NCBI RefSeq assembly: GCF_900113575.1
Contig: NZ_FOPV01000002.1
Coordinates: forward strand, 124,001-188,000
Direction of reading: 5' to 3'
Length of the DNA: 64,000 nt
From: Nitrosospira sp. Nsp14
GTDB lineage: Bacteria > Pseudomonadota > Gammaproteobacteria > Burkholderiales > Nitrosomonadaceae
Notes under the pieces: generated by a model
Told to the model about the DNA's origin: nothing
The model's input: only the letters and a program-made list of their open reading frames with translations
The model's database searches: none
In this document: one piece after another, positions 55,169 to 64,000 of the stretch
Layout of the letters: each line of letters starts with the position of its first letter
How positions within the stretch are numbered: position 1 is the stretch's first letter
Position numbers and translations under genes: made by a program

Positions 55169-58030
55169 TCATTGGCACGACTCACACCCGGGATCATCGA
55201 TAGCGCAAAGCTTGACATCGGTGGCCGGCACCATCGCGCTCATGCCCGCCATGTTCCCCTCGGCCACTGCATTCAAGGAACCGGCACCGATAGTCGATTT
55301 TTCCGCTGACGTTGCTGCCAAGGAGCGCAGGTAATAGGTGGTTTTCAGGCCGCGCAGCCAAGCCAATTTATAAGTTTCATCAATTTTCTTTCCGGAAACG
55401 CCTGCCATATAAATATTCAGCGACTGCGCCTGATCAATCCATTTTTGCCGCCGCGCCGCGGCTTCAATCAACCATTGAGGGTCAATCTCAAAGGCGGTGG
55501 CATACAGTTGGCGTATATCGGCGGGGACCCGGTCTATCCTGCTTAACGAGCCATCAAAATACTTGAGATCGGAAAGCATCACCTCATCCCAGAGCCCAAG
55601 CTTTTTCAGATCGTATACGAGGTATTTGTGTACCGTGGTGAAATCGCCCGACAAATTGGCCTTGACGTACAGATTGGTGAAGGAAGGCTCGATGCTCGCG
55701 GAAACGCCCACGATGTTAGAGATGGTTGCGGTTGGCGCAATCGCCAGACAATTGGAATTACGCATTCCGTACTGTCTGATGCGCTCGCGCAACGGCTCCC
55801 AGTCCAGCGTGGAGGTTCGGTCTACCTCGACATACCCACCCCGTTCTTCAAGCAGCAGATCGAGACTATCCTGCGGCAGAATGCCGCGATCCCATAGACT
55901 GCCGCGATAAGAGGCGTAACGGCCGCGCTCTTCGGCCAGTTCGGTCGAAGCCCAATAGGCGTGATAGGCGACCGCTTCCATTGCGTGATCGGCGAATTCC
56001 ACCGCCTCGTTCGAAGCGTAGGGGATACGCATCATGTGCAGGCAATCCTGAAAACCCATGATCCCCAGTCCTACCGGACGATGCTTGAGATTCGAGTTGC
56101 GCGCCTTCGGCACGGCGTAGAAGTTGATATCAATCACATTATCCAGCATGCGCATGGCAGTGCGCACAGTCCGCTTGAGCTTGCCTGCGTCCAATTCGCC
56201 TGCATCATTGATGTGCGCGGCCAAGTTGACGGAGCCGAGGTTGCACACGGCGATTTCATGCTCATTGGTATTGAGCGTGATCTCGGTGCAGAGATTTGAA
56301 CTATGCACCACGCCAACATGGTTCTGCGGGGAACGAACATTGCAGGCGTCCTTGAAAGTGATCCACGGATGGCCCGTTTCGAACAGCATGCTCAGCATCT
56401 TGCGCCACAGCTGTTGCGCCGGAATCTTTTTGTGCAGGATCAGTTCGCCGCTCGCTGCTTTCTCCTCATAGGCAAGATAGGCTTTTTCAAACTCCTTGCC
56501 GTATTTATCGTGGAGATCGGGCACATCGGAGGGAGAAAATAGTGTCCATTCACCTCCTTCCATCACCCGTTTCATGAACAGATCGGGAACCCAGGTGGCG
56601 GTGTCCATATCATGAGTGCGGCGGCGGTCATCGCCGGTGTTCTTGCGCAGGTCCAGGAATTCCTCGATGTCCAGATGCCATGATTCCAGATAGGCGCACA
56701 CCGCGCCCTTGCGCTTTCCGCCCTGATTCACCGCTACTGCGGTGTCGGATACAACTTTCAGGAATGGCACGATACCTTGAGATTTGCCGTTAGTGCCCTT
56801 GATGCGCGCGCCCATTGCCCGGACTGGCGTCCAGTCGTTGCCCAACCCTCCAGCGTATTTTGCCAGCAGCGCATTTTCCTTGATGGATTCGTAAATGCCG
56901 TCCAGATTATCCGGCACCGTGGTGAGATAGCATGACGACAGTTGGGAGCGTCGTGTGCCGGAATTGAACAGCGTCGGGGTGGAACTCATGAAATCAAAAC
57001 TCGACAGCACATGGTAGAACTCGATGGCGCGTCCTTCCCGGTCGATTTCGTTCAACGCCAGCCCCATTGCTACACGCATGAAAAACGTCTGCGGCAGTTC
57101 AATGCGGTGTTCGCGCACGTGCAGGAAATACCGGTCATACAGGTTTTGCAGACCCAGATAGCCGAACTTGAGGTCGCGACTGGAGTCCAGCGCCTTGGCC
57201 AGTCGCGGCAGATCGAATTGTGCCAGACGCTCATCCAGCAACTCGGCCTCGATCCCACGTTTGATGAATTGGGGAAAATACTCCGCATAGCGGTCCGTCA
57301 TTTCCTGCTGCAGGGCCTCTTCGCCCAGCACCTCAAGACGGAGGTTGTGCAGCAGCAACCTTGCCGTGACGTAGCTGTATGCAGGTTCTTTTTCGATTAA
57401 TGCGCGCGCCGACAAGACGAGGGATCTGCGAACCTCATCCATCGGGACCCCGTCGTACAAATCTTTCAAAGTGGCCTTGAGTATCACGGGACCGTTCACT
57501 ACGTCGCCTAGGCCCTCGCAGCAGGACTCGATCAATGTCAGCAGCCTGCTTGTGTCAAGCTGCGTTTTACGGCCGTCTTCCAGCACGTTCAGAACATGGG
57601 CCGCTTCCGCGGCAGCGATTTCTTTGTGCTGCGCACGCTTGCGCGCGCGATCCTCGCGGTAGAGCACATAAGCGCGGGCGACATCGTGTTCTCCCGAGCG
57701 CATCAATGCCAGCTCGACCTGATCCTGGATATCTTCAATATGGAAAGTTCCGCCCGAAGGCTGGCGGCGAATCAATGCATTTACCACGTCGTCGGTCAGC
57801 CGGGCCACCACCTCGCGCACCCGGGCGGAAGCCGCACCCTGGCCGCCATTAACGGCGATGAATGCCTTGGTCATGGCAATGGAAATCTTGCTTGGCTCGA
57901 ACGCGGCCACGGAGCCATTGCGGCGAATGATCTTGTATTGAGAATAGCGCGCATCCTGGCCGGATAGGGGGGACGAAACCTCGTATCCGGTTATCGCCGG
58001 GCGGGCTGTATGGTCTGTAGCAAGCTGCAT
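55169..58030 (-). CDS. nrdA: Class Ia ribonucleotide reductase alpha subunit NrdA
   Basis: 953 residues, longer than the ~760 of E. coli. The N-terminal addition carries an ATP-cone (about 33-120, [24 protein letters not shown]) and probably a second one (about 130-225). The core has the catalytic and redox residues: [43 protein letters not shown], and the C-terminal C-x2-C pair (GCESC) that shuttles electrons. It reduces ribonucleoside diphosphates. A strong ribosome site AGGAGG precedes the ATG. It is first in the nrdA-nrdB operon and has two NrdR-like boxes upstream. Confidence 0.95.
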   Translation of the reverse strand: MQLATDHTARPAITGYEVSSPLSGQDARYSQYKIIRRNGSVAAFEPSKISIAMTKAFIAVNGGQGAASARVREVVARLTDDVVNALIRRQPSGGTFHIEDIQDQVELALMRSGEHDVARAYVLYREDRARKRAQHKEIAAAEAAHVLNVLEDGRKTQLDTSRLLTLIESCCEGLGDVVNGPVILKATLKDLYDGVPMDEVRRSLVLSARALIEKEPAYSYVTARLLLHNLRLEVLGEEALQQEMTDRYAEYFPQFIKRGIEAELLDERLAQFDLPRLAKALDSSRDLKFGYLGLQNLYDRYFLHVREHRIELPQTFFMRVAMGLALNEIDREGRAIEFYHVLSSFDFMSSTPTLFNSGTRRSQLSSCYLTTVPDNLDGIYESIKENALLAKYAGGLGNDWTPVRAMGARIKGTNGKSQGIVPFLKVVSDTAVAVNQGGKRKGAVCAYLESWHLDIEEFLDLRKNTGDDRRRTHDMDTATWVPDLFMKRVMEGGEWTLFSPSDVPDLHDKYGKEFEKAYLAYEEKAASGELILHKKIPAQQLWRKMLSMLFETGHPWITFKDACNVRSPQNHVGVVHSSNLCTEITLNTNEHEIAVCNLGSVNLAAHINDAGELDAGKLKRTVRTAMRMLDNVIDINFYAVPKARNSNLKHRPVGLGIMGFQDCLHMMRIPYASNEAVEFADHAMEAVAYHAYWASTELAEERGRYASYRGSLWDRGILPQDSLDLLLEERGGYVEVDRTSTLDWEPLRERIRQYGMRNSNCLAIAPTATISNIVGVSASIEPSFTNLYVKANLSGDFTTVHKYLVYDLKKLGLWDEVMLSDLKYFDGSLSRIDRVPADIRQLYATAFEIDPQWLIEAAARRQKWIDQAQSLNIYMAGVSGKKIDETYKLAWLRGLKTTYYLRSLAATSAEKSTIGAGSLNAVAEGNMAGMSAMVPATDVKLCAIDDPGCESCQ

Positions 58031-58113
58031 CTTGGAACCTCCTCATCTATATGGGAAAGGGCGATTTCCCCGCGGTTGAAGCTGAATGATTTTTATCGCC
58101 TAACAACTACAAA

Positions 58114-58129
58114 CCACTACATCTAGTAT
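58114..58129. promoter_or_regulatory. NrdR box 1 upstream of nrdA
   Basis: The core CTACATCTAG (58117-58126) is close to the NrdR consensus core CTATATATAG, and 12 of 16 positions match my memory of the full box. It sits about 90 bp before the nrdA ATG. Confidence 0.65.
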
Positions 58130-58145
58130 TTAAATTGATCAATGT

Positions 58146-58161
58146 TTACTAATAGTAGTAC
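58146..58161. promoter_or_regulatory. NrdR box 2 upstream of nrdA
   Basis: ACTA and TAGT half-sites (CTAATAGTAG, 58149-58158) with a degenerate middle. Its centre is 32 bp from the centre of box 1, about three helix turns, the spacing known for pairs of NrdR boxes. Confidence 0.6.
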
Positions 58162-58332
58162 CGGGAGCGGATTTGTGCAACCCTTTTGTTACCCGTTGCA
58201 AAAGGATTTTTACGCGATCGAGGCGGCGCCTCGGCCGCGTAATTCCCGACTTCATTTGAGCCAATTCAGCCTGTAATCTACCCCTCCGGGGAGTTGTGGC
58301 CCGTGAATGGAACTTCCGTACGCGCGGCGCTC

Positions 58333-59493
58333 TTAATGCTTGCCCATGTCTCGCATATCCATGTCGCCGCCGCTGCGGTGTTCATTGGTGTCCGGCGGAT
58401 TCGAGCCCGGTGCTTCTCGTGCCATTTCCAAAGCTTCGCGAATCTGCTCCGGGTTGCGGGCGCGCAAGCCTTCGGCCAGGGTTCGAGATGCATCCAACCG
58501 GTGTTCAGCATAATGGCGCAGCTTTTCCGCCATCGCTGCCGAAGGAAGGGCTGGATTTGCCGGAAGCTGCGAAAGCTGCTCAAAACTTTCTTCATAAGGA
58601 TCGCTCACAGCGGCGTCGATCCGTCCCGCCAGTTCCTCGAAGGAAATATTCCCGCCCTTGCCCTCATCGAGTATCTTCTGCCAAGCCCGGCTGATTGCAA
58701 GGTCATCGCGGAGGAATTCTCTGATTTCCTTGCGGGTGAGCAATTCTTCGCTCCATCGGTAAGCAGGGGCGGGGATGTGACTGATCAGAACAGCAATTCC
58801 AATTGCAAAAGCACCCCCTGCGGTCATACGGTTGCGATAAGATACACGACCTCTTGACTCGGCGGCAGGCGTAAACACTACCCCACCAAGCGCGCCAGCC
58901 AGGAAGCCGCCAATATGCGCGGCGTTGTCGATGCCGGTGATCACAAAGCCAAGGACAAGACTGACGGTTGCGAAACCTGCCGCCCCCCAGAAAAACCATC
59001 GAAAATCACGAGGATGCAGGTTACGGCGCTCCCGCCAGAGGAATACCAGCAGGGCACCATAAATGCCGAAAATCGCCCCGGACGCGCCGCCGGATATGGC
59101 TAATCCTTTATTTGCTACCAGCGACAAAAGATTGCCTGTCAGCCCGCTGGCAAAATAGATGGCAGTGAAGCGAACAGGCCCATACATCCGCTCGACCAGC
59201 TGGCCTCCATCCCAAAGCGCCCAAAGATTAAGCCCGAGATGAATAATGCCAAAATGAAGAAACATGGCCGTACCCAGGCGCCACCATTCTCCATCCTGCG
59301 TAGCCGGGCCAAAGTTCGCCCCCCAAGCCAATTGCACACTGTTCGATGAGTGCCATAAACCCGCGCCGCCGGCAAGCATGGCCACGAAGACAATCAGGTT
59401 GATGGCTACGAGCAGCTTGGTTACGGGTATGCCACGCGCCTGCCGGGAAAGAAGATCTTGGAGAGAGAGCATGGGATGGTGGACCGTGGACAC
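58333..59493 (-). CDS. Rhomboid-family intramembrane serine protease
   Basis: 386 residues. The first ~210 are a rhomboid core of about six helices with the catalytic serine in GGASGAIFG (S138), H193 (DNAAHIGGFLAG) and the oxyanion region HLGLNLWALW (N89). The remaining ~170 residues form a soluble helical tail without motifs, ending in a Met/Asp/Gly-rich stretch (GGDMDMRDMGKH). It cleaves membrane proteins within the bilayer. The 302 bp before nrdA on the other side contain the NrdR boxes. It is divergent from the TIGR03790 gene. Confidence 0.9.
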   Translation of the reverse strand: MSTVHHPMLSLQDLLSRQARGIPVTKLLVAINLIVFVAMLAGGAGLWHSSNSVQLAWGANFGPATQDGEWWRLGTAMFLHFGIIHLGLNLWALWDGGQLVERMYGPVRFTAIYFASGLTGNLLSLVANKGLAISGGASGAIFGIYGALLVFLWRERRNLHPRDFRWFFWGAAGFATVSLVLGFVITGIDNAAHIGGFLAGALGGVVFTPAAESRGRVSYRNRMTAGGAFAIGIAVLISHIPAPAYRWSEELLTRKEIREFLRDDLAISRAWQKILDEGKGGNISFEELAGRIDAAVSDPYEESFEQLSQLPANPALPSAAMAEKLRHYAEHRLDASRTLAEGLRARNPEQIREALEMAREAPGSNPPDTNEHRSGGDMDMRDMGKH

Positions 59494-59583
59494 GTTGTCC
59501 GGGAAGCATTATGCTGCATTACGACAAAGCCTGGCTAAGCTAAATGGAACGGGAACACCTCTCTATTCCAGTCCGGGCATCGG

Positions 59584-60912
59584 TTGACGGATGCCATCAG
59601 GCTGGCGCAATATCAGCGGATGGCCGTTCTATATGATCAGATGGCACGGTGCGGATTTGGTTGCAGAAACTCGATTTCCGCGGGTTGTATAGCACCGTTG
59701 GCCATCGCACTGCTGCTTGTCCTGATGTTCGCGCCCTTGTCTCTCCATGCGCAAGGGCGCATTCAATTACCCCGCACCGGGTTGACGCCGGATGATCTCG
59801 GGGTCATCGTCAACGATAGCGATCCGCTATCACGGCAAATCGCGGACTATTATCAGAAGGCGCGCGGTATTCCGTCGGAAAACATGATCCACCTGCGGTT
59901 TCCCGTCGGGCGGGACACGCTTTCCAGAGACGAGTTCCAGCAATTAAAGGCCGAGATCGACCACGCGGCGCCTGCCCACATTCAGGCCTACGCTGTGGCG
60001 TGGACCACTCCCTACCGGGTGGATTGCATGTCTCTGACCTCGGCGCTGGCTTTTGGTTTTGATGAACGTTACTGCTCATCCAGTTGCGGCCCGACGCAAC
60101 CCAGCCCTTATTTCAATTCTCCCAGCCAGCACCCCGCCAGCGATCATAAACTGCGGCCCTCCATGATGCTCGCCGGTGTTGACTTCCAACAGGTCAAATC
60201 ACTCATTGACCGCGGCGTTGCTGCCGACCACAGTTTTCCACCGGGGCGTGCTTACCTGGTCGTTACCGCCGACAAGGCGCGTAGCGTCCGCGCGGTCAAT
60301 TTCGAACTTGCCGCAAAAGAATTGGACCGTGTTTTTCCGGTCGAAATTATCGAGAGTGAAGCCATTGCAAACCGTCGTGATATTCTCTTCTACTTCACCG
60401 GCAGGATCCATGTGCCGCAACTCGATACGCTGGGGTTCCTACCGGGAGCGCTGGCGGATCATCTGACTTCCACTGGCGGGCAACTGACGGGTCTGGGCCA
60501 GATGAGTAGTCTACGCTGGCTGGAAGCGGGGGCTACGGCAAGCTACGGCACGGTGGTGGAACCTTGCAATCATCTGCAAAAATTTCCGTTTCCCGGCATT
60601 GCCATGTTTCACTACGCACTCGGCGCAACCGCAATCGAAGCTTACTGGAAAAGCGTTGCTTGGCCGGGCGAGGGCGTGTTCGTGGGCGAGCCGCTATCCC
60701 AGCCATTTGCGCCTGATCTCAAGGAGGTTCGTCCCGGCCAGTTCGAGCTCCAGATTTTTTCGCCGCGTGAAACCCGGCTCCGCATCGAGCGATCCCAGTC
60801 CGCTGCCGGACCATTCCAGCCGGTTGCGCAGCAAACAAAGATACGCCGTGGCGCCAACCGCGTGCGTTTCAAGTTTTCCGATCCAGAAGGCTATCTCCGG
60901 CTGCGCTGGTAA
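59584..60912 (+). CDS. TIGR03790-family protein (exosortase-associated, unknown function)
   Basis: 442 residues if the TTG at 59584 is used; in-frame ATGs at 59620 and 59641 give a clearer signal peptide (about 35-57, IAPLAIALLLVLMFAPLSLHA). The mature part begins LTPDDLGVIVNDSDPLSRQIADYYQKARGIP, contains AYAVAWTTPYRVDCMSLTSALAFGFD and ASYGTVVEPCNHLQKFP, all as I recall in TIGR03790. That family is reported only from exosortase-bearing species and is of unknown function. It is probably periplasmic or cell-surface. Cysteines near 160-170 (CSSSCGPTQPS) may form a disulfide. Confidence 0.8.
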   Translation: MTDAIRLAQYQRMAVLYDQMARCGFGCRNSISAGCIAPLAIALLLVLMFAPLSLHAQGRIQLPRTGLTPDDLGVIVNDSDPLSRQIADYYQKARGIPSENMIHLRFPVGRDTLSRDEFQQLKAEIDHAAPAHIQAYAVAWTTPYRVDCMSLTSALAFGFDERYCSSSCGPTQPSPYFNSPSQHPASDHKLRPSMMLAGVDFQQVKSLIDRGVAADHSFPPGRAYLVVTADKARSVRAVNFELAAKELDRVFPVEIIESEAIANRRDILFYFTGRIHVPQLDTLGFLPGALADHLTSTGGQLTGLGQMSSLRWLEAGATASYGTVVEPCNHLQKFPFPGIAMFHYALGATAIEAYWKSVAWPGEGVFVGEPLSQPFAPDLKEVRPGQFELQIFSPRETRLRIERSQSAAGPFQPVAQQTKIRRGANRVRFKFSDPEGYLRLRW

Positions 60913-61093
60913 CGGAGCGTTCAGAATCGGCGATCGTGTGATTACGCCGCAACTCCACACCTCGCGGGTCGTTTGCTTTTACCCGTTTTGTTCATGATTG
61001 AGATGGCGCCTGTGATCAAACCCAGCTTAATACATTCCGATGCCGTTATAATAACGGGTGCATAAAATATGAGCGCCGCCACAACACGCAGCC

Positions 61094-62839
61094 ATGAATT
61101 CATCCATCCAGCCCAACTTCAAATCCCACTTTGCCGAAATTCTGCGCCCTGTCTTGAGCGATATGACGCCGTCCGGCCTCGATGTCGACATAGAATTCTC
61201 ACGCCCAAAGCAGGCGAGCCACGGCGATTATTCCTGCAATCTGGCGATGCAGCTCGCCAAGCCGCTGCGCCGCAGCCCGCGGGATATCGCCGCCTCTCTT
61301 GCGGACGCGCTGTTGGCGTCGCCTTACCTGGAAAAAGTCGAAATCGCGGGCGCGGGTTTTATCAATCTGTTTCTTACCACTTCGGTTAAACAGCAGTTCC
61401 CGCAATACGTGCTGAAAGGCGGTGCGACGTTTGGTCATGTCGATGTCGGTGCTGGGAAAAAAATACAGGTGGAATTCGTGTCGGCCAACCCTACCGGCCC
61501 ACTGCACGTAGGGCATGGACGCGGCGCGGCGTTTGGCGCCAGCCTTGCCAATGTGCTCGCGGCCGGGGGGTACACCGTCACTCGCGAGTACTATGTCAAC
61601 GATGCAGGGCGGCAGATGGATATTCTGGCGCTCTCCACCTGGCTGCGTTACCTGGAGCTGAATGGGATTGCCATACGCTTTCCCGGCAATGCTTACCAGG
61701 GCGAATACGTGCGCGATATGGCGCGGTTGATTCACAAGGCGCACGCCGGTCGATATGTGCATGAGCCGGATTTGGTGTTTGAAGGTGCGCCGCTGCAAGA
61801 GAATGATGCCGAAGCAGTGCTCGACGGCTTGATTGCCAACGCAAAAAAGCTGCTGGGACAGGACTACGCGTACATACACAGTTTCGTTCTGACCGAGCAG
61901 TTAGGCGACTGTCGGAACGATCTGATGGAATTCGGTGTAGTCTTCGACACTTGGTTTTCGGAGCAATCCTTGTTCGATAGCGGCGCGGTTGCTTCTGCTG
62001 TTCAACTGCTCGAACAAGGAAGTTACCTGTACCAGCAGGACGGCGCGAAGTGGTTCCGTTCTACCGATTTTGGCGATGAAAAAGATCGGGTGGTACAGCG
62101 TGAAAACGGACAGTTCACATATTTCGCTTCCGATATTGCGTACCATATCAACAAGTTTCAGCGCGGCTTCGAATGCGTTATCGACGTTTGGGGGGCAGAT
62201 CATCACGGCTACATTCCCCGCGTAAAAGGCGCGTTGCGGGCACTGGCGCTCGATCCGGCAAAGCTCGAAATAGCCCTGGTGCAATTCGCGGTGCTCTACC
62301 GCGACGGAAAAAAAGCGCCGATGTCCACGCGGGCCGGAGAGTTTGTGACCTTGCGTGAGTTGCGCCAGGAAGTGGGCAACGATGCGGCGCGATTTTTTTA
62401 TGTATTGCGTAAAAGTGACCAGCATCTGGACTTCGATCTCGACTTGGCCAAGTCGCAAAGCAACGATAACCCGGTGTATTACGTGCAATACGCCCACGCC
62501 AGAGTTTGCAGCGTGCTGGAGCAGTGGGGTGAAGACTCCTCCGTACTGGTCGCGGCGGATATGTCCCCGCTAACAAATGCAGTGGAGCTATCGCTGCTGC
62601 AAAAGCTGATCGATTATCCGGAATTGGTGGAAGCGGCAGCCCGAGAACTTTCCCCTCATCTGATCGCTTTCTATCTCAGGGAACTGGCAGGCGAGTTTCA
62701 CAGTTACTATAATGCAACACGGTTCCTCGTCCCGGATATCCCGCTCCGGCTCGCCCGGTTGGGGCTGGTTGCCGCGATACGGCAAGTGTTGAGCAACGGG
62801 TTAAAGCTGCTGGGTGTAAGCGCACCCGCGAAAATGTAG
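61094..62839 (+). CDS. argS: Arginyl-tRNA synthetase
   Basis: 581 residues. The HIGH-type motif PTGPLHVGHGRGAAFG and the KMSKS-like PMSTRAGEFVTL are visible, with the C-terminal anticodon-binding part ending around LVAAIRQVLSNGLKLLGVSAP. It charges tRNA-Arg. It starts 181 bp after the TIGR03790 gene, the likely promoter region, and is 21 bp before the SPOR gene. Confidence 0.97.
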   Translation: MNSSIQPNFKSHFAEILRPVLSDMTPSGLDVDIEFSRPKQASHGDYSCNLAMQLAKPLRRSPRDIAASLADALLASPYLEKVEIAGAGFINLFLTTSVKQQFPQYVLKGGATFGHVDVGAGKKIQVEFVSANPTGPLHVGHGRGAAFGASLANVLAAGGYTVTREYYVNDAGRQMDILALSTWLRYLELNGIAIRFPGNAYQGEYVRDMARLIHKAHAGRYVHEPDLVFEGAPLQENDAEAVLDGLIANAKKLLGQDYAYIHSFVLTEQLGDCRNDLMEFGVVFDTWFSEQSLFDSGAVASAVQLLEQGSYLYQQDGAKWFRSTDFGDEKDRVVQRENGQFTYFASDIAYHINKFQRGFECVIDVWGADHHGYIPRVKGALRALALDPAKLEIALVQFAVLYRDGKKAPMSTRAGEFVTLRELRQEVGNDAARFFYVLRKSDQHLDFDLDLAKSQSNDNPVYYVQYAHARVCSVLEQWGEDSSVLVAADMSPLTNAVELSLLQKLIDYPELVEAAARELSPHLIAFYLRELAGEFHSYYNATRFLVPDIPLRLARLGLVAAIRQVLSNGLKLLGVSAPAKM

Positions 62840-62860
62840 GATGCCCATGATTGACTTTTT

Positions 62861-63457
62861 ATGAGCCGCGATTATAAAACGCGCCCAAACTCTTCGGTTT
62901 TCGGCAAAGATAAGAATGCGCTTCTCCTGGGGTTGTTTATCGGCTATGCCTTGGGCCTGCTCAGCGCGATCGGCACATGGATGTACATCAACAAGGGACC
63001 CAGTCCATTTATTTCCCAGGAAAGGTCGCGCAGCACCGAACCCCTGGGCGCCATGAACCAGACCGAAAAGAAGGCCGGGGGCAGTGACGATAATGGCGTC
63101 AAGGCCCCGGATGGGAAGCCGCGTTTTGAATTCTACAAAATTCTGCCCGGCAGCGAAGAACCGGTAACAGATCAACAACTCAAGCAAGCGGCTCAACGGC
63201 CCTCGGTCCAGGATAAGTATTTTCTTCAGGCAGGATCGTTCCAGAAGGCTGAGGATGCGGACAATCTGAAAGCGAAGCTTGCGATGATAGGGATCGAAGC
63301 AACCGTTCAAGCCGCCGACCTGCCGGGGAAAGGGTTGTGGCACCGCGTGCGTGTGGGACCCTTTTCCAGCGTCGCGGCAATGAACGAGGTGCGTGCCTCA
63401 CTGCACCAAAATGGTGTTCAGAGCAGTATTATCAAGGTTAACGACGCGGTGCGGTAA
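62861..63457 (+). CDS. SPOR-domain protein (FtsN/DedD type)
   Basis: 198 residues: a short cytoplasmic start, one membrane helix (about 23-43, LLLGLFIGYALGLLSAIGTW), a flexible linker, then a C-terminal SPOR domain (about 118-197: YFLQAGSFQKAEDADNLKAK, HRVRVGPFSSVAAMNEVRA). SPOR domains bind denuded glycan at the septum. The order argS-SPOR-dsbA is common in betaproteobacteria. Which division protein it replaces is not known. Confidence 0.9.
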   Translation: MSRDYKTRPNSSVFGKDKNALLLGLFIGYALGLLSAIGTWMYINKGPSPFISQERSRSTEPLGAMNQTEKKAGGSDDNGVKAPDGKPRFEFYKILPGSEEPVTDQQLKQAAQRPSVQDKYFLQAGSFQKAEDADNLKAKLAMIGIEATVQAADLPGKGLWHRVRVGPFSSVAAMNEVRASLHQNGVQSSIIKVNDAVR

Positions 63458-63786
63458 AAGGATCATGCAATGTTGCCGGCGAACCCCGGCGTTGAGAAAT
63501 CTCTGAATCCATGCGCCGCGAACCGCGTCGCTGGTAGAATGCCCACGATCATCAGCCAGCGAAGAGCTTCAGGACAATACCCGCGACCCCATTACGGTGT
63601 GCCTCGGCTTATTCCACCCCGCTTGCGGGTTCCTGGATCACCTCCGGGTAGGCTTCGCGGCGGGCTTCCATGGAAGGGAGACGCAGCATCTGGATTGGGG
63701 TTTTCGTCTTTTTTACGCAGCCTACCCTCGTGGTGGGGGCTTCGATTTTCGTGTTCTTGTTCCTGCCTATTTCAAGGAGAAAAACG
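63458..63786. other. Gap between the SPOR and dsbA-type genes
   Basis: I see no supported gene. There are two short palindromes: CCCGCTTGCGGG at 63618-63629 and CTTCCATGGAAG at 63665-63676. The end carries the dsbA ribosome site AAGGAG. No promoter was clear. Confidence 0.5.
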
Positions 63787-64000
63787 ATGAATTTATTGCG
63801 GGCTCTGGCGACAATCCTCTTACTGACGGGCATGAGCGCAGCCGGTATTTCCAGCGCTCGCGCCGAGATAGCCGAAGGGAGGGATTACACGGTCCTGTCT
63901 CATCCTCAGCCGGCGGACGAAAAGAGCATTGAAGTTATCGAATTCTTCTGGTACGGCTGCCCGCACTGCTACGAACTTCATCCGCGCATAAAGGCCTGGC
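63787..64000 (+). CDS. dsbA: Thiol:disulfide interchange protein DsbA-like, N-terminal part (cut by window edge)
   Basis: The first 71 residues are visible: a Sec signal peptide (about 1-26, ending SARA) and the thioredoxin-like start EVIEFFWYGCPHCYELHP with active site C-P-H-C, the DsbA form. It oxidises cysteines in periplasmic proteins. The ATG is preceded by AAGGAGAAAAACG. The gene runs off the right edge. Confidence 0.9.
   Translation, partial: MNLLRALATILLLTGMSAAGISSARAEIAEGRDYTVLSHPQPADEKSIEVIEFFWYGCPHCYELHPRIKAW

Noticed and set aside
63470-63790. 106-codon frame before dsbA
   Set aside because: No likeness to any protein, no ribosome site and ends in the dsbA start; composition resembles non-coding sequence.
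1-64000. CRISPR arrays, insertion sequences, prophage or integrons
   Set aside because: I found no spaced direct repeats, transposase motifs or phage genes; no base composition break stands out by eye.

Overview
The window is a 64 kb stretch of a Gram-negative chromosome, most probably a betaproteobacterium close to the ammonia oxidisers (Nitrosospira/Nitrosomonas type). This is inferred from the gene order (a complete dcw division cluster followed by DUF721, M23 peptidase and secA; argS-SPOR-dsbA), a cytochrome P460-like haem lipoprotein, meso-diaminopimelate-type MurE, and a TIGR03790 protein, a family known only from exosortase-bearing species. Almost every base is explained by chromosomal genes. 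I see no CRISPR array, insertion sequence, prophage, rRNA or intact tRNA.

Region by region. (1) 1-5.8 kb looks like the end of an exopolysaccharide/exosortase-type locus: a TylF-like methyltransferase end, an FkbH-like HAD protein with an unusual iron-sulfur-like cysteine motif, a large double-VanZ membrane protein and a secreted beta-helix protein. (2) 5.9-9.1 kb is a probable zinc locus: a Fur-family (Zur-like) regulator with a palindrome in its promoter, a small membrane protein and a ZnuD-like TonB receptor. (3) 9.2-16.7 kb has lolC/E-lolD, a DUF2062 protein, comEC and relA. (4) 17.0-35.3 kb is the dcw cluster from mraZ to ftsZ, sixteen genes on one strand, many with 4-bp stop/start overlaps, led by a promoter and three MraZ boxes; lpxC is not at its end. 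(5) 35.4-39.6 kb has a DUF721 gene, an M23 peptidase, a strong terminator and secA.

(6) 39.8-46.6 kb, minus strand: P460-like lipoprotein, oligopeptidase A, and a pyrimidine/conserved operon yqgE-ruvX-pyrR-pyrB-pyrC', where the dihydroorotase-like protein has lost its metal-binding HxH. (7) 47-53.7 kb is a mixed set: two unknown membrane proteins, a pilin, a universal stress protein, a TerC-family protein, a patatin, fumC and two small proteins. (8) 53.9-58.0 kb is nrdA-nrdB with two NrdR-like boxes 32 bp apart. (9) 58.3-64 kb has a rhomboid protease, the TIGR03790 protein, argS, a SPOR-domain protein and the start of a dsbA-type gene cut by the window edge.

The window is mainly core biology. 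The most interesting signals are the Fe-S-like motif in the FkbH-like protein, the P460-like lipoprotein, the zinc locus operator, the NrdR box pair, a 40-bp near-perfect hairpin after secA and a tRNA-like relic near 49.8 kb. Function calls rest on motif recognition without database searches.
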